Positions 12,401-24,700 of a stretch of 64,000 nucleotides of DNA are shown here, piece by piece; within the stretch, counting starts at the first letter, position 1; the number at the start of each line of letters is the position of its first letter. Under the pieces are notes generated by a model. The model was not told the origin of the DNA. It made no database searches and was given only the letters and a program-made list of their open reading frames with translations. The DNA lies in contig OZ007567.1 of NCBI GenBank assembly GCA_963931925.1, positions 89,260,998-89,324,997 on the forward strand, read 5' to 3'. Position numbers and translations under genes: made by a program. The stretch is from Onchidella celtica (Eukaryota > Mollusca > Gastropoda > Systellommatophora > Onchidiidae).

Positions 12401-15400
12401 GCTCCTGGCATTTCTCCTGAAGCTGGCGCGCAGCAAAGATCTGTCAACAGTTCCTCTTCCCTTCCTGAACCCACACTGACTTTCTGGAAGAAGGCCCTGC
12501 TCCAGGTGTGCATTTAACCTGTTTTTAGCAGGACTCTGGCAAGAATTTTCCCAGCAATGGACAGCAAGGATATACCCCTATGGTTGATGCAAGCTTGGCG
12601 GTCTCCTTTCCTCTTGCAGAAGTGAGTGATGGAAGCATCTTTCAGTTCTTGGGGTATCTGGCCTTTCTCCCAGAAGGACTGGAAGAGCTTTGCTAATTTG
12701 CTTGTGGGAGCTGGGCCTCCTGCCTTGCCACTTGACAACTGGTCTATTGCTTTCGTCACTTCCTGTTCCTGGGGTGGAGAGTCCATCTCGTGGTTGATGT
12801 CCACTTGCTCCAGATGACTTGTTGCCTCATTATTTATGGCAGAAGTTCGGTTCAGTAGGGCATCAAATGCTCAGCCCAACTTTCCAGGACTTTCGACTTC
12901 TCGGTGATGAGGGTTGTGCCATTTGCGCTGAGCAGCGGAGAAGTCCCTGTGGACTGGGGGCCATATAGAGTCTTGACAGCGTCAAAGAAGCACTTGGAGT
13001 CATGTCTATCGGCATGGCCTTTAATCTTCTCTGCCTTCTGGCTAAGCCACTTGTCCTGCAGGCTTCTGAGTCCGGCCTGGACAGTCCTGCGGGTGTTTGC
13101 AAATGCTGCTTTCTTGGAAGTGAAAGTTGAGTTGTTCTGAAGCGCCCTGTGTAGCCTATGCTTTTCTTCCAGGAGGGCTTTGATTTCCTCATCGTTCTCA
13201 TCAAATCAGTCCTGGTTTTTCCTGGTTGTAGGACCTCATAGCACAAAGGAAGTGGTGTAAACGTTGTCCCTGACAGCAGCCCAGCCAGCTTCAACATCAA
13301 GACCTGGGGTCACATCAGCCAGACGAGACTGGGGGTCTTGAGCAAGCTTGTCAGCTATAGAGCTGTTTCAGCTTGTTTACATTCAGCCTTTTGGTGATTT
13401 TTGGTCGCCTGTGGTCTTTGTTGAGGGCTGAGTCACGAGTGCTGATGTTGAGCTTGCTGATGATCAGACGATGCCCAGTCCAGCATTCTGCACCACACAT
13501 GGCCTTCATCACTCCCACGTCGCGCCTGTCCCATCTCCTGGTGATGACATAATCAATCAGGTGCCATTGGAGCGGGGACGCATCCAGGACGTTTTATTGC
13601 GGTTTGGAAGGTGAGAGACTGTGTTGGTGATCAGCAGGTCATGCATGGCGCAGGTTTTCAGGAGAAGGAGGCCATTGCTATTGCATTTTCCTACTCCATG
13701 GTGCACTATCACTGCTTCCCAGGCACTGTGATCCTGTCTGACTCTAGCATTGAAGTCCCCAAGAACGAGTAGCTTGCCTGACTTTGGGACAGCTGAGATC
13801 AGGGAGTCCAGTTCTTTGCAGAAGTTGTCTTTGATATCGTCTGGGTTGGACGTGGTGGGACCATATGCGCTGATAAGGGTGAGATCATGGTTACCTCTGA
13901 GAGGCAGTTTCATGGTCATTAGGTGGTCATTGATGCCCTTTGGGAGACTGGCAAGTTTCTGCACGAGGGGAGTCTTGATAGCGAAGCCTACTCCTGCTTC
14001 TTGGCGCTCTTCATGGCTGCGTCCACTCCAGAAGAATGTGTATCCGCCACCTGTTTCTGTTAGCAGGCCTTTATTGGCGAGACAAGTCTTGGACAGTGCA
14101 GTGATGTCAATCCTGTATCTGGCAAGTTCTCTGGCTACCAGGGCTGTTCTATGGTCAGATTTGTCCGAATTTGTGTTGTCGAGCAACGTGTGCACATTCC
14201 ATGATGCAGTGATGAGCGGTGTCATCTTTATTCTTTGATTTTTGTTGCTTCGACTGCAAAGGTGGGACACCCACCAGCCGTGGTAAACTGGCCAGGTTTT
14301 GAAGAAGCAGACAATGTTTAAGGCACCTTTTCAATCCTCTTCCTCTTGCTATGGAGGTGAGCAGTGTGGTCCTAAAGAGGGCTGCTCAATCGCTCAGGGG
14401 GCTGCTGGATTCTGCTGCTGCTTCTGGTTCCCAGCAGAAAACGATCCTATGGCCTGAGTCGCCTGTGTGCAGGTCCGCAGCTACAACTTCCAGTGCATCC
14501 ATACCTGCTGCTTCGTCGCTCGCCCATCGCCACAAGACTTTGAGAAACAGGGGGGTGAATGTCGTGGCTTGTGCTTAATTTGTTTAAAGTGAGGGAGAGT
14601 TGCGCAGGTCGTCAGCCTCGCTCTCTCGTCCCAACCTGTCTTGGTCCAGTGGCAGGACAAAGTTCGGACGACTGGAGATAGGCCGGGATGCAGTGGATGG
14701 TCAGCAGGGTCCTACCGTGTCTCACTGTGCCCAGTTTGCACTCCACAACGCGTTGCTGGGTTCGCCTTCCTGCCTGTTGAACCAGTTGGTGGTTTCGTCC
14801 GCGCAGTCCCCCTGGTCCAGTCTTCACATGTTTGGGGAGCCAAGCCCTGTCTCACCGAGGGTTAACAATGCCAACTATGATAGCTTGGGAGGTGTATAGG
14901 GGCAAATCAGTTGTTTAAAGTTAGAAAACATAGAAAAACCATTCTCTTTTGGAAATTATGTGGGTGATTGCGCTTCAGTCCAGTCAATGGTTGCACTGGG
15001 GTCTAGTGGTTGCAGAAGTGGGTATTGTTGCATGTGGTGTTGTTCTACAATTGAATGTTGGAGTGTGGCTTGGCAGCATTATTATCATTGGATGACCTAC
15101 ATTCACACCAACCAATAACAGTGAGTATGTATTGTATAGAGATAAATCACTTCTGCCAAATCGTGAAACTAGGACGTGGCGGTACAGTGGTCCCACCTAA
15201 TAGCACGATCCTTCTAACAGCACACTCTTTAAAAAAAACGCAATTTTTTCTCCATAAAAGGTCCCCTCTAACAGCATGCTTATTTAAGTACCATTCGCCT
15301 AAGAGCACACTTTTTTCATATCAGAGTGATGAAAATTTTTTACAAACTAGACGAAGTTCCCGGCATTACCCGGGATTAACCTGTGAACCCACCGTACCAT

Positions 15401-18400
15401 TTCTCTCTCTCTCTTTTTGGTCTAGAAAGCTTCCCATATTTTACTGTCTTACTACAGATTTCATGCGCAACGAATTGAACGCGTATTAATACATCGTTTC
15501 CGGTGCGGTGGGCTTACTACGGGGAGCCAAAACAAAGATCATTGTATTTTACTTTTTTACGACTTTTAATTTAAAAATACCTGAAACTTGAATCAAGATA
15601 ATCGGTCGATACAAAAGCGATTGGACTGGATTCGTTGACATTTAGGAAAATTAACTTTATAATCTTTGAAGCTGTTATTTAGGCTCTAGTGTCGAGCAAA
15701 AAAAGGGTCAAAATTGCACCACAATGAATTGCTCCCACCACTATTTTTTTTAATAATAAGATGAAGCGTATTACATGTACTTGACCACCAGACAGGTAGG
15801 CACTATTTTCAATGAACCTGTGAAGGCGCCGCTACTTTAATCAGTTACGTACAGGTAGATCAAGCTGGCATGAGAGGGTGGGGTTGGAGTCAACAGATGG
15901 TATGGGACCGCCACAATCTCTTGCCAGACAGACGCGCGCTCTTTATGATGGACACATGGCAGCAGCACTGCTTTGATCAGTTGCGTATTTAGATCAAACT
16001 GACTGTATGGGTGGGGGGCGGGAACAACAGAAGGTTTGTGACCGCCCTAATCAGTTGCAAAGGTTTGAGTGGGCGGATAGGAAAGAACAGAGAAAACATT
16101 CGTCACACTTGATTGGTTTTTGCATCTGATCGGCTTTTGCATTCGATTGGTTGGATTCTTTCCAATGTTGTCATGATTAGGCCTTAATTTACCGCAAAGC
16201 CTCAGTCTACATTGATGAGTTTACGCACACTTATGATTGAGTAACATTTCATTTCACGTTCACTTTGTGTTAATTACACAGTGCACATGCCTGCATGGTT
16301 CCCTCCCCTATACGCCTAACAGCACGTTCGCCTACCAGCACGAAAATCTCTGTCTCTCGGGTACCGTGCTGTTACGCGGTGACCACTGTAACAAGAATTT
16401 GAAAATAAAAGCAAAAAACTATTTAGAGCCGTTTGTAAGCTCTTAGTCCCCGTGGAAATGTACAAACAAGTATTTAATTACGGCCGCGACCTACTTTCCA
16501 CTCCCATGCTAGCAGTGGTTTCGCCGCACCTCCCTTGTCTCGCAGTGCAAAACTGCCAATAATGAAACCTCTTTATACATACTATAGTCTCTGCCAATAA
16601 TAAATATTGCTACCTCCGTCATAAGTCCGACAACTGGAGGAAAATAGAAGTGGTTGTTCATTGGTTTAGTTACTTTTTATCTCCACGAAAATTATCTTCA
16701 ATTTTCCCAATTTCTATGTAGTTATGTACCACATAAAATTCAGACATCTGCCCTCTCACTACAAAATGAAGTGTTGTAAGTCACAATGTAAGACAAAGAC
16801 ATGAAAATCCAAGGTCAAGAAAAAAGCTGCATTTTCAAGGCACTCCGCAAATCTTCAGCCTACTTACCTCCCTCCACTAAGGCTTGTTTTGTGAGGTATA
16901 CCATTCCACATTGTCACATAGATCCCCTGTGCTGAAAGACTCATTCTGAAGACTAGTCGTCTCAAGAATGCCAATCTCAAGAGCAGCAAGACATGAAAAC
17001 CATCATCGGTGGCAGGAAGATAGGCAGTTTGTCTTGTGCCTGCGTAGGCACAGCCAAGATATGGATCCTGATCCACAGATAAATATAAATGTGATTTACC
17101 AGGCACATGCATGAAAACAGAAATTTATGCACTTATGAGACAATAAATTAATGGCATATATGCATTTTATATCAATTTCAAATTACAGTCGAGCATGGAA
17201 AATTCGAATTCTTCGGGGTAGCTTCATCTAGTTTGAGTTTGCCGAATTTCAAGGAATACATGAAGCAATAATCATGAAGTATTATAGTTGTATATTCAAG
17301 GAAAATAATACAGCTGAGCACAGAACATACAAAAAAAAACAAAAAACCAAAGTTATTTCCTGCCTAAATCGGTCATCTCAGGTGTTTTAATCGTTTTTTT
17401 AAAGGGGGGGGGGGGGGAGGGAGGGAGGACTAGGCACACTATCGTGCCATCACTTCAAGGCTATGCCATGGCTAACCTAGTGGCTTGACTGCTTCTGACT
17501 TTTTTTTTTTTTTTCTAATTCTAAGCTACTTGGATCACACTGGCTGCAGGAAAACTGGTTTAACCAATCCGTGCCACAGCTCGAGGTCCGTGTGAAATAA
17601 CTATAAAAAATATTGAAAAATAAATTTGGGACTTAGGTCTTTGTTCATGGGATCTGTGATTTTGACTTATGTGTGTTAGAGTTTCGTGTGCTCGACTGTA
17701 CATGGAAGTAAAATATGCATCCAAGGACACTTCAGTTCAAAAGCAGGACAGCCTTTGCCAATAAAGTCACATGCCCATAACATGATTTTGAATAGTGAAA
17801 CTTGCATTTATAACTTCAAATCTGAATTATAAAATTTGAAACTTTGGATTTGTCATATAGAATGCTACATGTCTGGGCTTGTATTTTTTTTAATGTGCGC
17901 CTGCAAAAATGCAACTTGATGCAATGAATTTTTTTTCACGTATGCCTGGCAAAATTTACTGAATGTAGGTTTCCTGGGTTCTAAACTAGAATGCAAATCT
18001 CCTGATGCCCAGAGTATTATTAAATTTGGGACCCTATCTAAAATATGTAAGATTTGCTTCTACAAAGCCTCACCTCAGTATCTTTAATGGGCTGATCCAA
18101 AAAAAGCATTTTCATCTGTCTATAAATTTTGAAGCCTGGTAATGATTGCGCACAGATGAACATCAGCATTTTTACATATGTCACTTTAATGTACTTCACA
18201 GATCTCATCAACAGAACATACAGGGGCGAAGCATGGCCCTCTGCAGAGGGTAATCAGAGTTTAAGCTAGTAAGATCCTTATAATAGGACGTATCGCTACA
18301 TCATATTTACATAATTATAAATGCAGGGACTAAAACAATGAAATGGGTGCTAGGCACTGCAAAATCTAAAGAGCGGACTATTCTTGTCAACAGTACAGGA

Positions 18401-21400
18401 AGGCAGCAATTTACAAGCCAAACTAATCTGAAAATACCATTCATCCATCCTAACAGACTTATAGACTCATATTTTTCATCCATTTTTTAAAATATAATTT
18501 GAACGGCAAGTTTTCATTGTCATATTCATAGCCAGAGATTTTGTTATTCTACCATCTCATAAAGTTTCTCGAAAAAGACCCATTAATACTAAATGGCAGA
18601 AAGTGCTTAACTGGCATCTCTGTGTCACAAGAATGTGTAGCGATCTCGGAGAAGTGGCTATCTGCCATTACGGTATAGGTTCGAGCGACCTATCAAGTGA
18701 ATTGATGTTCATAATACGTTCTACTGATTTTGATCAGTTATATCTAGATCTAAACTATACATTATTATGCTTTGATAGCTCTTGCTGTGCGTAGAGTAAA
18801 TTATTCTTAGATTACCTCAAACAAACAAACAAAAATCCACACAAACTCTTTCACTTTACTCTTTACCTTTCGATTGGGATGAAAACGACCGCAGAGTGAA
18901 AAACCTGCATAGGTACGTAAAATCGGGTCAAACTTTGATTATGATCCTATTATTTCTCCCCACTATTTTGCTGTCTGCGGCGCCACTTCGGCGAATACAG
19001 GCTATGCTCAAGCTGGCTTCTGGGTGTAGTCAAGTCTTCTTCGTCTTTGTTAATCACTGATTTTGGACCAGTTCATATGGTGTAGGTCCCTACAAAGATG
19101 CTTTTCGATGAGGGGTGTTAGACTATAACAACAAACCCAAAATAGCAAGATAGAACAGAATGCTGAACTGTGGACTGACTAAATGGACTTGGAGTTGGGC
19201 TCGATCTGAAAAGCGTGGTAATTCTAGAATTAATATTCGAAGGGTAATCACTGATTATTTGATTATGAGGAAGCCTCGCCCCCCCAGAACATAATCAAAC
19301 CTGTAGTATAAAAATTTAGATTGCCTTCATGCTATTCTTCTCTCCTTGGAGCTTCAGATCTCACAGATGATAACCTATCCTTGCTGGCAAGCTTGTCTTA
19401 CCAACTATTTGGTATCCCCAGGCTCTTGTAAAACTGTTCTTACTTGGTGGAATGTCCAATTGCTATTTCAAATCATTAAATGTAAAATGCAATAAACAAT
19501 TCCATATGTATCTTTAATACTGGCACAGTTAATAATAATACTTCTTCAATGGGGCTAAAACAATATTTTCGTATATAATGAAATGTATTCTGATTTCCAA
19601 AACGTAGAGACAATATTGGATTTACACAGCCCCTTCATAAATCAAAAATTGGCAAAAAGAAACAGTTGTGTGTAGCAATGCCTCATAAAAGAAATAATAC
19701 CTAAACGATACCATGAAACAGCTTTCTTCAAGGAAAGAAACAGTGCAAGCAAGGACTCACAGTTAAGTAGACATATTCTATTTAGATTCTATAATTTCAT
19801 TTTCTATTTTTTTATTGTTCAATTTTTCTGTTGTTTTTTTTTTCCATTTTTTTTTCCTTGAAGAAGGCTATTGCCAAAATATTATTGGCCATTTTCTGTC
19901 TTCCCTTTTAGTTTGAGTTTCATTGTATCATTTGGGTAATATTTCTTTTGCGAGGTTTTGCTACATACAACTTTTTCTTTTTGCCAATTTTTCACTTTGC
20001 TTTAAGTAGGTAGTCCAAATTGCCCCGCTAAAGGGGCGAAATCCCGTTTTTGCGTAATTTTAGGCAAACATTACATGGCTGGTACCGCTCTGTACTTATG
20101 TAAATAGGCATGAATCCTACATCAAAATAAAGTTCAATCCTTCCTCTGACAAAATATACTTCCTTTTGTATTGTTTCATGTGTTTAGCTGTGTTTTTATA
20201 GTTTGAACAGGACATAGCCTTGCCGTTTTTGCTCTGAGCTGTGCATACCGAATTGACCCCCTCACAACATAGGGTCGCCGAGCGTCGCGCCGATGTTGCG
20301 CACGTGTTTCAAAATAACTCACACAGAAAGCCAGATAAATGAGGTTTAATTCAATGTATTTTTCACCGTGTTTTAAGTTGAAATATCTTTAGAAATCATT
20401 TGTTGAAATGTTTGTTGACCGAGAAACTGGAGGAAACTTTAACGGATCAGGATCAAAATTATACGCAAATGAACCTCAGCCTTTGTATTAAAAGGGGATG
20501 CCAAGATCTGACATGAGGTATGTTTCTGCGCTTGTGCCAACTGTTTTTATAGACCCACCCAATGCTTAATTTCGTCACCTTTGTCCAACACTCAGTGCTA
20601 AGTCAATGGTGACACGGTTAACCTCCTTTTCAATTAAAAAAAGAACAAAAACATTATTTTTTGTCTCCCTAGTAAGAGTTCACAAAAAATGACGTTGCAT
20701 GAAGTCTGATGACTTGAAAAAAAGTAAAATGAGATGCTTGTGCTATATTTGTACATCTCTAAAAAAATTGAGCGTAATGTAAACCCCCTTGACTTGGAAA
20801 CTAAGAATTTTTAATGCCGTGACTCAATAAACCATCATTTTATGGGAGGTCAAAGTTGGACTATCGCACAATTTGCAAAAGGTAGCAAATTCATGGTGTT
20901 TTTTCACTTTGAAAATGCCCTAACTTTCATAGCCTTTAAGCTAGAACAGTAAATTTGGTATAAAAATTCTTCGAAAAAGCAAGCTCCATCAGATTAGACA
21001 GTAACTAGTGAGATATGGTAAATAGTAAAAATCAGTTTGGACCATCTACTTTAAGCCTTACTGCGACCCCCCAGTTTTTTTTGTCGTTTTTATATATTTC
21101 GTCATGCTCCTTCATAAATGTTTGTTCATTGAAGCTACTGAACACGTTGGATCTGTGATAAAGCTTACTTCTTTCTGTGAAATCTGTTCAATCAATGAAA
21201 GGGTTATATACCTCATTGTGGAGCCTTTCTCCACAAAAGAAAGAAAGGCATGTATGAGATGTGCAGCCTTATTGATGTTATCTGATAACAAATTCTACCT
21301 TGAAGACATGAATGTCAGGCTTGTGGTCAAGGCACCTACAATCTTGAATTCAGAGCAGTTGCGCTCTACTGTATATTTCAGGGCTGTCAGTGGATAATGA

Positions 21401-21752
21401 TGCCAACCCCTGAACTCGGCCTAGCAGAATACTGTTCACGCAAGCGCGATCGACTTCTGTCCAGTGCCTATGACTTTATCTCATGACATGAGTATGTAAA
21501 ACCAAACAACTTCCCCGTTTGACTTGAAAAATTCTTGCAGTTTTGTAGATGAACGGGTTATTTTAAAATCCCTTGAGTACAGTTCTGTTCACGATACGAT
21601 GTACTTGGCTGTAGATGGATAGCAAAGAAACTGATATTTCAACGCGGATGACCGGACCTTTCTCAATCCCAGATTTTTGCGTATCCGCGGAACTCTGACA
21701 GCCCTGATATTTTGCAATTAGGACAATTAGCTGATGATAGTGGGTTTATCGG

Positions 21753-21787
<35 letters not shown>

Positions 21788-24700
21788 AGATTTTATCTTT
21801 GCTGTGTTTACAGCTCCAGATCAGTCTATGCTAGTTTGATGGCTATTTTATTTTTCTTGACACCACAAAGTGGCCAAAGATGCAGAAGAGAGCGATGATA
21901 TTTTCATTGGTCACAGAATGGGAGTAAATTCTTTGTAAGACCCTTGTGATTTTATGATTTTTCAAATATGAGTATTTACTGGCTTTCGTATTATTTCATG
22001 AGCAAAAAAGTGACGAATCATTCAAGTTTAGATGAATTTGATTTTCAATTGAGTTTGGTCATACAGTGCTCTAATAGAAACAGTTACATTGTGTCCTATG
22101 TGATTAATGAACGAGTCTGTTTTATTAAAATATATGAAAGTGTGTAGTATTCAGCACAAAAGTTCTAGCATGCATTTGTAAGTATTGTCTTCAGTACTAT
22201 CACACTGCTTCAAATAAGAGAAGACAAGACAGCTGTCAATATTTTAACACTATTACCTAATCCACTTTTCATAGGAAGTGAGAGAGTCAAATCGGGACAT
22301 GAGTTATTCACAGACTGGCTCCAATAATGAAAGTTACAGAAAGTCTGTATCACATTAACTGTACAAGCAATGATATGTCATAGATCTTTGACCTGAGTAC
22401 AGATTATCACCAATCTAGTTGTTCTATTGTGTTTGCCATTGGGATACTGTAAAACTGATGGGTTTGAAGTCTCAGAACAGCACATAACATAAATCTTTTG
22501 TGGAGTATTCTACAACAAATCCACACTGGTAGTAAGAAATGGATTTTGTTCAAGGATCAAGTTAATTGTCCGTTCTCTTCATAAGCATGCAGACCACTGG
22601 TAAATACTTGGTTTCGAGCACCCTTACCAGGCTTAACATTAAATGAAAGGATTATACCAGCTTCCTGCCAGCACTGGGCAGCTTTATATTTCAGGATGGT
22701 TTTCTATTCTTAGTTTCACATAAATATCCCAGGCATGTCATCTTTTGTAACTGCTTAATTCATGTGAGCAAACAGGCTCACTCATCAGAAATAAAGCAAG
22801 GCTCAAATCACTGTCTTCAGCAGTATAATCTCTCAACTTCAGTCAAATTAGAATAATCTGGCACTCTTACCTTTAGCCATCCTCCTTGACAGGAGTACTG
22901 AATTTCCCAAACTCCAACACCTTCATAACCATCAGCTGAGAGAGAGGATAACTTCCTCACAGTCATATAACCATCAGGTTGGCTGAAATAAATTATTCTC
23001 TCAACTTTTCCACAGACTGAACAAATGCCTGCATTCCTCGTCTTGTAACAGATATCACATATTGGAAGTTTGCAACAGGGTGTAAAAAACACTCCCGCCT
23101 TATATTTGCAGGCAGCACAAGACATTTGGGGATCAACTGATGTATCCATATCTGAAAAAAAAATATTGCAATGAATAAGTCTTCACTGTGCATTTGCAAT
23201 CACTAATGACACTGAGACAGCCATGTTCTCCGAGTAGATTGAGAAAATCAAGTTCATTCCTTCTTTTCATTCTCAGGTTCAAACTTGACAGCATCTTGAA
23301 ATTTCATTTAATTTTTATTTCCATCCAAGATTATGTTCCGTATTTAATTTTCACATATTAACTGTTCAACCTCTAAATGAGTACTACATGAACCTTCAAG
23401 ATGTAATTGAAATTATTCATATGCACTGTAGCTGTCTCCTCACATTCACTGTGCAGCTTTTGCAAAAAGAAAACAAAATGAATTCGAGTTTTCCATGTCT
23501 TCGTTCTTGTTCACGCAGCACATCTTTAGAACAAGTTACAGGAAAGACTTCTCTGTGCCCAAGTCTCACTTCTTTGACAATATATTTATAAAATTATACA
23601 TCTATATATTGAGTGTACATGTACATTGAGTGTACAAATGTACATATATATATATATATATATATATGTACATTTGTACAATGCATAATATACTGTATCT
23701 TCTATTTCTTGAAATGACACAAGCTGAGCAAATCATTCTCTTATAAAAATACCCTGCATAAATTAGTCCAACAGATGCTGAAAATGTTTTTCGTTAGTGT
23801 CTGTTTGACACTTGATTTGGGATGCTGCGTACTTTGTGAAATGACAAGGATCATCTAATCTCGCTTGAATCCCCATCATCTTTACATTCAGGAGATGCTA
23901 TCTGATTTATTTTGTCTTTTTACAAGAATATACAGAAAGGGGTTCTGGCTGGGTGGCACTGACTACACCCACCCCTGCCTACACTGTCACCTACCCCCCC
24001 CCCCCCCCCCCCCCCGCTTTTTTTTAATGATGAGGGGTGAAGTATAGCATTCTGCTCATGTTTAGCGCCTCTAATTTTTGTTTAGCATGTTACCAAAGAA
24101 AGTAAGTCACTATATTTGGTAAACATGTCTTTCAGGTTAATTGAGGTATTGATCAGATGGATGGTTGGTATAAATGGATTTTTCTTACAAAGTAAAAGAG
24201 AGAACAATGGCTAGGACTGAATAATTTGGTTGACACAGCTGCAGTGTTGTACTATTGGGGGTCACTCCTTGCAAGACAGAAAAGTTAATTATAATTCAAA
24301 ATGATTTCAAAATATCAACTTTGTTCCTGCTCTTACAATCCAATGCAGATGAATATTTTCAGGTTATTAGAGTTTTTAATGCCATCCTAAAATAACTTTT
24401 GCATACTATGAAAGTACATCTGTAAGTGAAACAATGCCAACCTTTTTGTGGTGGTCAAATCAGAATTTAAAGGTAAAAGGACTATAGGATGATCTTGAAC
24501 TGCACGTTTACATAACTCTGCATGAAATGCTTTTGACATCTAAATTAATGAGGATGTCACGATCCCCTTTAGATGTTATGAATGGGGAACGTTTAGTACT
24601 TATTTATTTATTATTTTTATGACCCCTCCAGATGTCGGGGGTTGGTTTGTCTAGAAGTTACTATGTTATATGGAGATATTTTTCGACTGCATTTAGGTTT

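Larger units (their letters stand above)
11060..14870 (-). mobile_element. Degenerate non-LTR retrotransposon (LINE) with APE endonuclease, RT and C-terminal zinc finger
   Basis: On the minus strand, from high to low coordinate: a probable 5' leader (about 14870-14270), an endonuclease, a linker, reverse transcriptase and a CCHH zinc-finger tail. The frame breaks many times (e.g. near 13557, 13300, 12863, 12500 and 11860), so it is inactive. The order is that of APE-type LINEs. I do not assign a clade. It lies in the 6.5-16.9 kb intron of the macro/RING/DTC gene, in the same orientation as the gene. Confidence 0.85.

Noticed and set aside
11845..12420. 191-codon plus-strand frame
   Set aside because: It is the antisense of the LINE reverse transcriptase on the minus strand.
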